Origin: Microbacterium ureisolvens
Lineage (GTDB): Bacteria; Actinomycetota; Actinomycetes; Actinomycetales; Microbacteriaceae
NCBI RefSeq assembly: GCF_019511645.1
Contig: NZ_JAEUAX010000006.1
Location: forward strand, 62,001-126,000
Direction of reading: 5' to 3'
DNA length: 64,000 nt
Shown: positions 1 through 8,930 of the stretch, one piece after another
How the letters are laid out: every line of letters starts with the position of its first letter
Position numbering within the stretch: the stretch's first letter is position 1
Notes under the pieces: generated by a model
Databases searched by the model: none
What the model saw: only the letters and a program-made list of their open reading frames with translations
What the model was told of the DNA's origin: nothing
Position numbers and translations under genes: made by a program

Positions 1-1125
1 TTCAACAAGAAGTACCCCGACGTGAATGTCACGTTCGAGGGGATCACCGACTACGCGGGCGAGATGCTCACGCGTATGAGCACCACGAACTACGGCGACG
101 TCATCGGCATCCCGGCGATCAAGCCGGAGCAGTACGAGCAGTTCCTCGAGCCGCTCGGCGACACCGCCGACTTCGAGGACACCTACCGCTTCCTCCCCGC
201 GGCGAGCTACGACGGCACCCAGTACGGCATCGCGTGGGGCGGCAACGCGAACGGCGTCGTCTACAACAAGAAGGTCTTCGACGAGGCCGGGGTCACCGCG
301 CTGCCGACGAACGAGGACGAGTGGCTCGAGGCACTGCAGCAGGTCAAGGACAACACCGACGCCATCCCGCTGTACACCAATTACAAGGACGGCTGGCCGC
401 TGACGCAGAGCTTCGGCAACCTGGGCGTCGTCACCGACGATGCGGACGCACCGATCACGATGGCCGAGGACCCGGCCCCGTGGACCGAGGGCACCGACGT
501 CTACGCGATCGACTCGCTGCTGTACGACAGCGTCGCCGCCGGCCTCACCGAGGACGACCCGCTCACCACCAACTGGGAGCAGTCGAAGGTCGACCTCGGC
601 ACCGGCAAGATCGCCGCGATGACGCTCGGCTCGTGGGCGATCTCGCAGATGCAGGCCGCAGCCGAAGACAACGGCGGGTCGGCCGACGACATCGGCTACA
701 TGGCGTTCCCGGCGAATGTCGACGGCACGCAGCTCGCCGTCATCGGCGGCGACTACAACCTCGCCGTGAGCAAGCACTCCAAGGCCAAGGCCGCCGCGTG
801 GGCATGGATCCAGTGGGTCGTCGAGGAGTCCGGCTACACCGAGGCGCAGGGCATGATCTCGCCGGTGATCGACAAGCCGCTCCCCGACAATCTCGCCGGG
901 TTCGAGGAAGCGGGCGTCGAGCTCATGGAGATCAACCCCGCTCCCGCCGGCAAGGAGGGCCTCATCAACAACGTGGCCGACGACGCACAGATCGACCTCT
1001 ACGGTCCGATCTACCGTCAGAAGCTCATCGACATCGCCCGCGGCGCCGCCGACGGCGACAAGGAGAGCTACTTCGCCGAGCTGAACGAGCGCTGGGGCGC
1101 CTCGGTCGAGAAGCTCGCGGGCTGA
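1..1125 (+). CDS. Extracellular sugar-binding protein of an ABC importer (5' partial)
   Basis: The reading frame is open from base 1, so the start codon, lipoprotein signal and first tens of residues lie outside the window; 374 residues are visible. It resembles family 1 extracellular solute-binding proteins (UgpB/MalE type), with a mid-protein GIAWGGNANGVVYNK stretch, where these proteins carry the hinge and sugar-contact region, and a conserved late segment KAAAWAWIQWVVEESG. In the cell it would be a membrane-anchored lipoprotein that hands a sugar to the permeases encoded just downstream (21-base gap). The following beta-mannosidase and GH113 genes suggest a beta-mannoside ligand; that is inference from context. 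Confidence 0.9.
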   Translation, partial: FNKKYPDVNVTFEGITDYAGEMLTRMSTTNYGDVIGIPAIKPEQYEQFLEPLGDTADFEDTYRFLPAASYDGTQYGIAWGGNANGVVYNKKVFDEAGVTALPTNEDEWLEALQQVKDNTDAIPLYTNYKDGWPLTQSFGNLGVVTDDADAPITMAEDPAPWTEGTDVYAIDSLLYDSVAAGLTEDDPLTTNWEQSKVDLGTGKIAAMTLGSWAISQMQAAAEDNGGSADDIGYMAFPANVDGTQLAVIGGDYNLAVSKHSKAKAAAWAWIQWVVEESGYTEAQGMISPVIDKPLPDNLAGFEEAGVELMEINPAPAGKEGLINNVADDAQIDLYGPIYRQKLIDIARGAADGDKESYFAELNERWGASVEKLAG

Positions 1126-1146
1126 GCGGACGGGGACGGCAGCGAC

Positions 1147-2136
1147 ATGGCCATTGCGACACCCGGTGCGGCACCGGCGGATGCCCCTGCCGTCCTCTCC
1201 GCGCCCATCCGTGCGCGCAGGTTCGGCGGGGGCTCCCGCCGGACCGGCCGGCGCGGCGGCTCAGCCGGACGGAGCGTCCTGCAGCACCTCACGCCGTGGT
1301 TCTTCCTGGCCGCGGCGGTGGGGTTGCTGCTCCTGTTCACCTACTGGCCGGCGGTGAACCTCCTCTACTTCAGCGTCACCGACTGGGACGGCATCGACCT
1401 CCAGAAGAACTTCGTCGGACTCGACAACTACGTGCAGGTCTTCACCGACCCGCGCATCTTCTCGGTCTTCGGTGTCAGCCTCTACTACTTCTTCGCGTCG
1501 TTCGCGCAGATGGCGGCCGCGCTGTACTTCGCCACGCTCCTCAGCTTCTCGACGCGATTCTCGAACCTGTTCCGCGGCATCCTGTTCTTCCCGTATCTGA
1601 TCAACGGCGTCGCGATCGGGTTCGTGTTCCTCTATCTCTTCCAGCCCGGCGGCACGCTCGACACAGTGCTCAGCTGGTTCGGCGTCAGTGACCCGCCCCA
1701 GTGGCTCGGCAACCCCGACGTCGTCAACTGGTCCCTGGCCGGCACCTCGGTGTGGCGCTACACCGGCATGAACTTCGTGCTCTTCCTCGGAGCGATCCAG
1801 TCGATCCCGCACGAGCTGTACGAGGCGGCCGAGCTCGACGGCGCCACACGCTGGCAGCAGTTCTGGGCCATCATCTTCCCCGGCATCCGCCGCGTGATCG
1901 GACTGTCGTTCATCCTCGCGATCGCCGGCAGCCTCAGCGTCTTCGAGATCCCGTTCATCATGACCGGCGGCGCCAACGGCTCGGCCACGTTCGTGATCCA
2001 GACACTGCAGACGGCGTTCAGCTTCCGGCAGGTCGGTCTCGCATCCGCCATGGCGGTCGTGCTGCTGGCGATCGTGCTGGTCGTCACGTGGATCCAGCGA
2101 AAGGTGTTCCCCGACGAGAAGGTCGACCTGACATGA
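1147..2136 (+). CDS. Sugar ABC transporter permease, MalF/UgpA type
   Basis: Inner-membrane permease of a carbohydrate ABC importer, 329 residues. About 45 basic, Ala/Gly-rich residues precede the first membrane helix (about residues 50-75, WFFLAAAVGLLLLF). The cytoplasmic EAA loop that contacts the ATPase is clear: ELYEAAELDGATRWQQFW. Length and layout fit the MalF-like partner. Its stop overlaps the next permease's ATG (ATGA at 2133-2136), indicating translational coupling. No strong Shine-Dalgarno is visible before the ATG. Confidence 0.93.
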   Translation: MAIATPGAAPADAPAVLSAPIRARRFGGGSRRTGRRGGSAGRSVLQHLTPWFFLAAAVGLLLLFTYWPAVNLLYFSVTDWDGIDLQKNFVGLDNYVQVFTDPRIFSVFGVSLYYFFASFAQMAAALYFATLLSFSTRFSNLFRGILFFPYLINGVAIGFVFLYLFQPGGTLDTVLSWFGVSDPPQWLGNPDVVNWSLAGTSVWRYTGMNFVLFLGAIQSIPHELYEAAELDGATRWQQFWAIIFPGIRRVIGLSFILAIAGSLSVFEIPFIMTGGANGSATFVIQTLQTAFSFRQVGLASAMAVVLLAIVLVVTWIQRKVFPDEKVDLT

Positions 2137-3035
2137 CCACCACCGAAGACCTCCGCACCATGCCGCAGCGCACGACCCCGCCGCGCACCGCCCGCGGCCG
2201 TTCGCCGCTCGAGCGCCTCCACGGCGTCAGCGCGACCACGGCGAAGTACCTGAGCCTGATCGTCGCTGCGGTCGTGACGCTGCTGCCACTGTCGGTGCTG
2301 CTGTTCGCCAGCCTCAAGACCGCTCCCGAGTACGCCCAGACCGGCCCCTTCGATCCGCCGGAGAACTGGTTCAACTTCGACAACTTCGTCACGGCGTTCA
2401 CGAGCGGCAAGATGCTCGAGGGCTTCGTGAACACGACGATCGTGCTGGTGGTCTCGCTTGCCGGAACGATCTTCATCGGCACGATGGCCGCCTACGCGCT
2501 CGACCGGTTCGCCTTCCGCGGCAAGAAGCTCGTCTTCGGGCTGTTCCTCGTGGCGACGCTCATCCCGAGCGTCACGAGCCAGGTCGCGACATTCCAGCTC
2601 ATCAACGGGCTCGGGCTCTACGACACGAAGGCCGCGCTGATCCTGCTCTTCATGGGCACCGACATCATCGCGATCTACTTGTTCATCCAGTTCATGCAGT
2701 CGATCCCCGTCTCGCTCGACGAGGCGGCGATGATCGACGGCGCCAACCGCTGGACCATCTACTGGCGCATCGTGCTGCCGCTCCTGCGCCCCGCCATCGC
2801 GACGGTCGTGATCATCAAGGGCATCGCGGTGTACAACGAGTTCTACGCCCCGTTCCTCTACCTGCCGTCGGAGGGCCTCATCTCCACGTCGCTGTTCCGG
2901 TTCAAGGGACCGTTCGGCGCCCAGTGGGAGGTCATCTCCGCCGGCACCGTCCTCGTCATCATCCCCACTCTCATCGCCTTCCTGCTGCTTCAGCGCTGGA
3001 TCTACAAGGGCCTCACCGCAGGAGCCGTCAAGTGA
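2133..3035 (+). CDS. Carbohydrate ABC transporter permease, MalG/UgpE type
   Basis: Second permease of the importer, 300 residues, six predicted helices. The ATG at 2133 was chosen because it overlaps the previous stop codon and gives the usual family length; the open frame extends further upstream only as shadow. The EAA loop reads SLDEAAMIDGANRWTIYW. The stop overlaps the GTG start of the beta-mannosidase. No ABC ATPase is encoded in the operon, so energy probably comes from a shared MsiK-type ATPase elsewhere, as is common in actinobacteria (inference). Confidence 0.93.
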   Translation: MTTTEDLRTMPQRTTPPRTARGRSPLERLHGVSATTAKYLSLIVAAVVTLLPLSVLLFASLKTAPEYAQTGPFDPPENWFNFDNFVTAFTSGKMLEGFVNTTIVLVVSLAGTIFIGTMAAYALDRFAFRGKKLVFGLFLVATLIPSVTSQVATFQLINGLGLYDTKAALILLFMGTDIIAIYLFIQFMQSIPVSLDEAAMIDGANRWTIYWRIVLPLLRPAIATVVIIKGIAVYNEFYAPFLYLPSEGLISTSLFRFKGPFGAQWEVISAGTVLVIIPTLIAFLLLQRWIYKGLTAGAVK

Positions 3036-5548
3036 CCTCTTCCCTCTCCGTCCGTCCGATCGCCTCTGCCGTCTCCGTCCGTCCGATCGACAGCGGCTGG
3101 ACGCTGCGCGCCTCTGCGGGGCCGGTTCCGGAGGGATCGATCGCGGATGCCACCACCACCGTCCCCGCCAAGGTGCCCGGGTGCGTGCACACCGATCTGC
3201 TGGCGGCGGGCCTCATCCCCGATCCCTTCCTCGACGACAACGAGTCCGCGCTGGCCTGGATCGGACTCGTGGACTGGACGTACGCGACGTCGTTCGCCTG
3301 GGCCCCGGATGCCTCGGACCGCATCGATCTCGTCTTCGGCGGCCTCGACACAGTGACGACGATCCTCCTCAACGGCGTCGAGATCGGGGCGACCGCGAAC
3401 CAGCACCGCTCGTACCGGTTCGACGTGAGCGAGGTGCTCGTCGAGGGCGAGAACGAGCTCGTCGTGCGGTTCCGCTCGCCGGTGAAGTACGCCAACGAGC
3501 AGAGCGTCGCGCTCGGGGTGCGTCAGCGCCCGTACCCCCTCCCCTATGACGCGATCCGCAAGTCGGCGTGCAGCTTCGGGTGGGACTGGGGCATCGCGAC
3601 CTACACCAGCGGCATCGTCAAGCCCGTCGGGCTGGAGTCCTGGTCCGTCGCGCGCCTGGCGCAGACGCGCGTGGCCGCCGCCCCGTTGGGCGACGGCGGC
3701 ACGATCACCGTGGAAGCGGAGCTCGACCGCGCACAGGAGGACGCGGTCACCGTGACCGTGCGTTCCGGCGGGTTCGCAGCATCCGTCGATGTTTCCGCGG
3801 GTGAGACCCGGGCGACCGTCGCGCTCTCTCTCGCTCATGCGGAGCGGTGGTGGCCGGTGGGCTATGGCGCGCAGCCGCTGTACGACGTCGAGGTGGAGCT
3901 CGCGACCGGCGACGGCACGGTGCTCGATCACGCCGTCCGCAGGGTGGGCTTCCGCGACGTGCGGTGGGACATGACGCCCGACGAGGCCGGCACGCCGTTC
4001 ACGCTCGTCGTCAACGACCAGCCGGTGTTCGTGAAGGGCGCCAATTGGATCCCCGACGACGCGCTCAGCGTGCGTGTCACGCGCGACCGCCTGCGCCGTC
4101 GCTTCGAGCAGGCGCTCGACGCGAACCTCAACCTCATCCGAGTGTGGGGCGGCGGCCTCTACGAGTCCGAAGACTTCTACGAGCTCGCCGACGAGCTGGG
4201 CCTCTTGGTGTGGCAGGACTTCCTGTTCGCGTGCGCGGCGTACGCCGAGGAGGAGCCGCTGCGCTCCGAGGTCGAGGCGGAGGCGCGCGAGAACATCGCG
4301 CGCCTCGGCCACCACGCGTCCCTCGTGCTGCTGACCGGCAACAACGAGAACCTGTGGGGCTACGAGGACTGGGGCTGGAAGCTGCGCCTCGACGGCAAGA
4401 CCTGGGGCGCGCACTACTACTACGAGCTGTTCCCTGCGCTCGTCGCCGAGCTCGCGCCGCACGTGCCGTACGCCCCCGGCAGCCCGTTCAGCCCGGGGGC
4501 GGGCTGGGACGGCTCCGCCCAGACGGGTCCGCATCCGAACGACGAGCAGCACGGCTCGATGCACCTGTGGGAGCAGTGGAATCGTCGCGACTGGCACACC
4601 TATCGAGAGCACCGGCCGCGCTTCGTCGCCGAGTTCGGCTGGCAAGGTCCGCCCGCGTGGTCGACGCTCGTGCGCTCCGTGTCGGACGCTCCGCTCACTC
4701 CCGAGTCGCCCGGCATGATCGTGCATCAGAAGGCGTTGGAGGGGAACACCAAGCTCTCGAACGGCCTCATCCCCCACTTCCGGATGCCGGAGGCCATGGA
4801 GGACTGGCACTGGGCGATGCAGCTCAACCAGGCGCTCGCGGTGCGCACCGCGCTGGAGCACTTCCGCTCATGGGCGCCCCACACGCAGGGTGCCATCGTG
4901 TGGCAGCTCAACGACTGCTGGCCGGTCACCTCGTGGGCCGCGATCGACGGCGACGAGCGCCCGAAGCCGCTCTACTACGGCCTGAAGAACGCGTTCGCGC
5001 CACGCCTGGCGACGATCCAGCCCCGCGAGGGCGGACTCTCCGCGGTGCTCGTCAACGACACCGCCGAGCGATGGGAGGGCGAGCTCGTCGCGCGGCGGCT
5101 CGGCTTCGCCGGTGAGGAGCGCGCGCAGTTCGCGACCACTGTCTCGCTCGCCCCGCGCGAGACGGTGACGGTGGCGCTGCCCGCCGCGGTCGCTGTGGCG
5201 GCCGACCAGGCGTCCGAGCTCGTGGTCGCGGGCGTCGACGACGTGCGCGGCTTCTGGTTCTTCGCCGAGCCCCGGGATTCGACGCTCGGCGCCGCCGAGG
5301 TCGAGATCCGCACCGAGCCGGCTGCGGACGGCACGCGGGTCACGCTCACGGCCGCGACGCTGGTGCGCGAACTCACGCTCCTCGTCGACAAGGTCGACCC
5401 CGACGCTGTGGCGTCCGATGCGCTCGTGACCCTGCTGCCCGGCGAGAGCACGACGCTCGTCGTGCGGCACCGCGGCGCGGGGCTCGCAGCATCCGTCCTG
5501 TCCGATCCGCGGGTGCTGCGCACCGCCAATGAGCTGGTCGTCTCGTGA
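3032..5548 (+). CDS. Beta-mannosidase, glycoside hydrolase family 2
   Basis: A predicted cytoplasmic exo-enzyme removing beta-linked mannose from imported oligosaccharides; 838 residues, no signal peptide. The layout is GH2: an N-terminal jelly-roll sugar-binding domain, an Ig-like domain, then a TIM barrel. The acid/base glutamate is E439 in LLTGNNENLWGY and the nucleophile is E534 in RFVAEFGWQG, both as in beta-mannosidases. The GTG at 3032 was chosen because it overlaps the permease stop (GTGA) and the protein then begins close to the first domain. Beta-mannosidase rather than beta-galactosidase is supported by the DWGWKLRLDGKTWG and VWQLNDCWPVTSW segments. Confidence 0.9.
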   Translation: MTSSLSVRPIASAVSVRPIDSGWTLRASAGPVPEGSIADATTTVPAKVPGCVHTDLLAAGLIPDPFLDDNESALAWIGLVDWTYATSFAWAPDASDRIDLVFGGLDTVTTILLNGVEIGATANQHRSYRFDVSEVLVEGENELVVRFRSPVKYANEQSVALGVRQRPYPLPYDAIRKSACSFGWDWGIATYTSGIVKPVGLESWSVARLAQTRVAAAPLGDGGTITVEAELDRAQEDAVTVTVRSGGFAASVDVSAGETRATVALSLAHAERWWPVGYGAQPLYDVEVELATGDGTVLDHAVRRVGFRDVRWDMTPDEAGTPFTLVVNDQPVFVKGANWIPDDALSVRVTRDRLRRRFEQALDANLNLIRVWGGGLYESEDFYELADELGLLVWQDFLFACAAYAEEEPLRSEVEAEARENIARLGHHASLVLLTGNNENLWGYEDWGWKLRLDGKTWGAHYYYELFPALVAELAPHVPYAPGSPFSPGAGWDGSAQTGPHPNDEQHGSMHLWEQWNRRDWHTYREHRPRFVAEFGWQGPPAWSTLVRSVSDAPLTPESPGMIVHQKALEGNTKLSNGLIPHFRMPEAMEDWHWAMQLNQALAVRTALEHFRSWAPHTQGAIVWQLNDCWPVTSWAAIDGDERPKPLYYGLKNAFAPRLATIQPREGGLSAVLVNDTAERWEGELVARRLGFAGEERAQFATTVSLAPRETVTVALPAAVAVAADQASELVVAGVDDVRGFWFFAEPRDSTLGAAEVEIRTEPAADGTRVTLTAATLVRELTLLVDKVDPDAVASDALVTLLPGESTTLVVRHRGAGLAASVLSDPRVLRTANELVVS

Positions 5549-6516
5549 CCGCCGAGACCACCCAGGCACTCGCGCCCTACGTGGCCGGAATGACCTGGGG
5601 ATGGACGGGGGTGCGCGGAACCTGGGCGACCACCGAGGCTGCTGAGTCGATGCGGCTGATGGCAGACCACGGCGTGAACTGGACCGCGCTGGCGTACTCG
5701 GCGCTGCAGGACACCGCGCAGTCGACCGAGGTGCGGTTCGGCGACGAGCCGACGGTGACCGTCGACGAGATCGTGTGGGCGATCCGCGAGGCGAAGGCGC
5801 TCGGGCTGAAGGTCTGCCTGAAGCCCGTCGTCAACGTCGCCGACGGCACATGGCGCGCCTACATCGGGTTCTTCGACCAGGATGTGCCGGGTGAGCCGAC
5901 CTGGGACGAGTGGTTCGCGTCGTACCGCGCGTTCATCGTGCACGCCGCGCGCATCGCCGAGGCCGAGGGCTGCGAGATGCTCTGCGTGGGCTGCGAGATG
6001 GTGCGCGCCGACGCTCGCGAGACCGAGTGGCGCGAGCTCATCGCCGCCGTGCGTACCGAGTACTCGGGGATCGTGACGTACAACTGCGACAAGTACCAGG
6101 AGGACCGCCTCGGCTGGTGGGACGCGGTCGACGTCGTGAGCTCGAGCGGGTACTACCCCATCGACCGATGGGAGGCCGAGCTCGACCGCATCGAGGCGGC
6201 AGTCGCCGCCACGGGCAAGCCGTTCTTCTTCATGGAGGCCGGATGCCCCTCGCGAGAGGGCTCTCCCGACCGCCCGAACGACTGGTCGCTGCCCGGGGAG
6301 GTTTCAGGTGACGAGCAACTGCGGTATTACAGGGTCATGTTCGAGGCGTGCGCGCAGCGCGCGTGGGTGAGGGGTTTCATGTTGTGGGACTGGCCGGCGC
6401 GCCTGTACTCCGCTGAGGAGGCGGCCGCGAACGACGACTACTGCCCGTACGGCAAGCCGGCCGGCGAGTACCTCCGCAAGCAGTACACGGCGCTCTCGGC
6501 GAGGGTCGCGCGATGA
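5545..6516 (+). CDS. GH113-family endo-beta-mannanase-like hydrolase
   Basis: A 323-residue single TIM-barrel protein without signal peptide, overlapping the beta-mannosidase stop (GTGA). The putative acid/base glutamate is E151 (CVGCEM) and the putative nucleophile E231 (PFFFMEAGCPSREG). From memory these are the same numbers as in the characterised GH113 mannanase of Alicyclobacillus, so the barrel seems to align with no net length change. The probable substrate is a short intracellular beta-mannoside. Being cytoplasmic, it is more likely to process imported oligosaccharides than to attack polymer. GH family assignment is confident; exact substrate is not. Confidence 0.8.
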   Translation: MTAETTQALAPYVAGMTWGWTGVRGTWATTEAAESMRLMADHGVNWTALAYSALQDTAQSTEVRFGDEPTVTVDEIVWAIREAKALGLKVCLKPVVNVADGTWRAYIGFFDQDVPGEPTWDEWFASYRAFIVHAARIAEAEGCEMLCVGCEMVRADARETEWRELIAAVRTEYSGIVTYNCDKYQEDRLGWWDAVDVVSSSGYYPIDRWEAELDRIEAAVAATGKPFFFMEAGCPSREGSPDRPNDWSLPGEVSGDEQLRYYRVMFEACAQRAWVRGFMLWDWPARLYSAEEAAANDDYCPYGKPAGEYLRKQYTALSARVAR

Positions 6517-7427
6517 CCGCGGCCGTGCTCGCGATCGATGCGGGGCAGACGGGCATCAAGGTGCGCGTGCGCGAGCACGACATCGTGTTCCCCGGCATCC
6601 GCACCGGCGAACCGCTCCTTCCCCAGCTCGCGGCCGTCACGCACGCCGCCATCGAGCGCACGGGCGCCGAGGTGTCGGTCGTGAGCGCGGGCGTGTCGGG
6701 ACTCACGACACGGGAATCGGATGCTGCCGCCCTCCTCGCCCGCATCGACGACGCCGCCGTGCACGAGGTGATCCTCGCGCACGACTCGACGACGTCGTTC
6801 CTCGGGGCGCTCGGCGACACGCGCGGCGCGGTGGTCGCCGCCGGCACCGGCGTCGTGACTCTCGCCGTCGGCGCTGAGCGCGTGGCCCGGGTCGACGGGT
6901 GGGGCTACCTCATGGGCGACGCGGGCAGCGGGTACTGGATCGGCCGCGAGGCGCTCGACGCCGTGATGCGCGAGTACGACGGCCGCGGGCCCACGACCGC
7001 GCTCCGCGCCGTCGCCGAGGACCGGTGGCCAGACCTCAGCCAGGCGTACATCCACCTTCAGTCCGACCCCGAGCGCGTGAGTGTCGTGGCCTCCTTCGCC
7101 GCGCACGTGGCGCGGCTGGCGTCCGAGGGCGACGCGGTGTCGCAGAACATCACGGTTCGCGCCGGCGGCGAGCTGGCGCACAGCGTCGAGACGGCGCTGC
7201 GCCGGGTGCGCTCCGAGGAGGTGGGCGAGCACTTCGCGGCGTGCGCGATCGGCGGGGTCTTCCGCTCCCCCCAGCTGCGCGAGGCGTTCGCGTCGCACAT
7301 CGCCGCGAGCGAGTTCGACGTCACCCTCGTCGAGCCCCGCGGCCACGGCATCGACGGCGCCGCGGCCCTCGCCGGCCTCGCGCCGCAGCATCCACTGGCG
7401 CATGCGGTCTCAGTCGCGCACACCTGA
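6513..7427 (+). CDS. BadF/BadG-type ATPase, probable N-acetylglucosamine or sugar kinase
   Basis: Actin-like ATPase-fold kinase, 304 residues, last gene of the sugar operon (ATGA overlap with the GH113 gene). Phosphate-binding loop 1 is AIDAGQTGIKVRV at the N-terminus; a second nucleotide motif GDAGSGYWIGREAL lies near residue 135, and GAVVAAGTGVV matches phosphate-2. This family includes eukaryotic-type GlcNAc kinase. With a beta-mannosidase and a mannanase-like enzyme it could phosphorylate GlcNAc or mannose released inside the cell; which sugar cannot be read from the sequence. Confidence 0.82.
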   Translation: MTAAVLAIDAGQTGIKVRVREHDIVFPGIRTGEPLLPQLAAVTHAAIERTGAEVSVVSAGVSGLTTRESDAAALLARIDDAAVHEVILAHDSTTSFLGALGDTRGAVVAAGTGVVTLAVGAERVARVDGWGYLMGDAGSGYWIGREALDAVMREYDGRGPTTALRAVAEDRWPDLSQAYIHLQSDPERVSVVASFAAHVARLASEGDAVSQNITVRAGGELAHSVETALRRVRSEEVGEHFAACAIGGVFRSPQLREAFASHIAASEFDVTLVEPRGHGIDGAAALAGLAPQHPLAHAVSVAHT

Positions 7428-7464
7428 GGGTTCCCCCGTCCCAGCGTCCCCCTCGCCTCATCGG

Positions 7465-7550
7465 GATCCGGAATTCGGACATTCGCACGGTTTCCGGATC
7501 TTGGGCGGTTGCCAGATCCGGAAAGCGGCAGGGAGTCCGAATTCCGGATC
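7465..7550. repeat. 86-bp nested palindromic element, copy 1
   Basis: The two ends are a perfect 16-bp inverted repeat: GATCCGGAATTCGGAC (7465-7480) and its complement (7535-7550). Inside is a second pair, GTTTCCGGATC (7490-7500) and GATCCGGAAAG (7515-7525). As RNA or single-stranded DNA it would fold as a two-tier hairpin. It lies between the kinase stop and the DUF559 gene. A copy of identical length sits on the other side of that gene. Confidence 0.9.
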
Positions 7551-7678
7551 CGAGGATTAGGGGCTGACGAACGGGTCTACCGAGCGACCGGCGACGCCCT
7601 TCCTCCCCAAGCGGGGTCTGAAGACCATCGTGGAGAGTGCCTGTGGACTTCCCGTCGACGACGACGAGGGGGGCAAGG

Positions 7679-8581
7679 ATGCTGCGTGTGAGCCTTGTTC
7701 GACGCGCCCCAGCAGAGCCCGCCCAGCGCATGGCTCGAAACGTCGACCGACTCGTCCAGTGGGTGGCTGCTCAGGGCGGACTCGTGCACCGGGAAGCTGC
7801 GGGGAACGCGGGGTTCCCGCTCGGCGTGCGCCGCGCGGCCGCGCGATGCGGAGCCATCCGTCGGGTCCGTCGCGATTGGCTGGCGACGGATGCCGCGCCC
7901 GCGGATCTCCTCGTCGCTGCCGAGAACGGGGGCAGCCTCACGTGCGTGTCGGCTGCTCGACGCCGCGGTTGGTGGATGCCCGAAGGGCTCGACGACTCCA
8001 TCCACATCCGACTTGAGCCCCACGCCGCATCGCCGATCTCGCTCGTCACGGCGCATTGGACGCAGCGCGTCTCACCAGCGCCCGGGCACGGGCTCGTGGA
8101 GTCGATCGAAGACATCCTTGCCCACATCGCCGTCTGCCTGTCGCCGGAGGACGCGCAGATCGTGTGGAACTCAGCGCTCCAGGTCGAGAAGATCACCCCG
8201 ACCGCGATTCGGCGGGTTCGCTGGCCCCACCGACAGGCACGTGAGTGCGCCGAGCGCGCCTCGACTCAGTCGGATTCCGGGCTGGAGACGATCCTCGTGG
8301 TTCGCCTCGGCGGGTGGGGCGTTCCGATGCGTCAGCAGGTGGTTCTCCTCGGGCGGCCGGTCGACCTCCTGATCGGCGACCGACTGGTGATTCAGGTCGA
8401 CGGCTTCGCCCATCACTCGTCCTCCGCGCAGCGCTCGAAGGACGTCGCATTCGACGCGGAACTCACGCTCAACGGTTACACGGTCTTTCGATTCACGTAC
8501 GCGCAGATCATGCACGACTGGGACACCGTCGAGCGGACGATCGCGCGCGCGATCGCCGCAGGCGCGCATCTCGCCGGATGA
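7679..8581 (+). CDS. DUF559 (Vsr/PD-(D/E)xK-like) endonuclease-domain protein
   Basis: A 300-residue protein. The N-terminal part (about residues 15-65) looks like the winged-helix region seen in AbiEi-like antitoxins. The C-terminal part carries a DUF559 domain of the Vsr/PD-(D/E)xK fold: VDLLIGDRLVIQVDGFAHH followed by LTLNGYTVFRFTYAQI. In the usual motif a Glu precedes VDG; here it is Gln, so nuclease activity is uncertain. The ATG at 7679 is preceded by GAGGGGGG at 7666-7673; a GTG at 7637 would add 14 residues without a good ribosome site. The gene stands alone between palindromic repeats. A role in DNA processing or defence is possible but unproven. Confidence 0.75.
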   Translation: MLRVSLVRRAPAEPAQRMARNVDRLVQWVAAQGGLVHREAAGNAGFPLGVRRAAARCGAIRRVRRDWLATDAAPADLLVAAENGGSLTCVSAARRRGWWMPEGLDDSIHIRLEPHAASPISLVTAHWTQRVSPAPGHGLVESIEDILAHIAVCLSPEDAQIVWNSALQVEKITPTAIRRVRWPHRQARECAERASTQSDSGLETILVVRLGGWGVPMRQQVVLLGRPVDLLIGDRLVIQVDGFAHHSSSAQRSKDVAFDAELTLNGYTVFRFTYAQIMHDWDTVERTIARAIAAGAHLAG

Positions 8582-8666
8582 TTCTCAGTCACTGACCCAC
8601 ACGCGTCGCGGTCTCACCGGTGACGGGGTGCAGCCTGGGCGACCCGTCGGAGTTCGCTCACTCGGT

Positions 8667-8702
8667 GACCCGGAATTCGGACGCCTGCTCAGTTTCAGCG
8701 AC
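8667..8702. repeat. Degenerate left half of the nested palindromic element
   Basis: GACCCGGAATTCGGAC at 8667-8682 matches 15 of 16 bases of the left arm of copy 1. After the same 9-base gap comes GTTTCAGCG, a worn version of the inner arm. No right half follows, so this is a broken third copy. Confidence 0.7.
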
Positions 8703-8787
8703 GCGCGCTTGCGCGGACCTCGCGCCGCCGCATCCGCCCGCCGGTCGCCATGTCGTGGCGCATGCCTCGACGCGCCTCTATCACCCC

Positions 8788-8873
8788 GATCCGGAGTTCG
8801 GATCTTTGCGCCGTTTCCGGACCATTCGAACAGGCTCGATCCGGAAAACAGCACGAAGTCCGAATTCCGGATC
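8788..8873. repeat. 86-bp nested palindromic element, copy 2
   Basis: Same length and plan as copy 1. The right arm (8858-8873) is identical to that of copy 1. The left arm (8788-8803) differs at two places, and both changes leave G-U pairs, so the outer hairpin is kept at RNA level. Inner arms are GTTTCCGG (8813-8820) and GATCCGGAAAA (8838-8848). The remainder of the 8582-8990 gap shows only the half copy at 8667 and the hairpin at 8931; no gene was seen. Confidence 0.9.
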
Positions 8874-8930
8874 GGCGGGGGTGCGGGAATGACACCAGCA
8901 CGCGGACTGTGCGCTGATCCCGGAGACGAC

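Noticed and set aside
7637..7678. N-terminal extension of the DUF559 protein from a GTG
   Set aside because: No ribosome site at the GTG, while the ATG at 7679 has GAGGGGGG at good distance.
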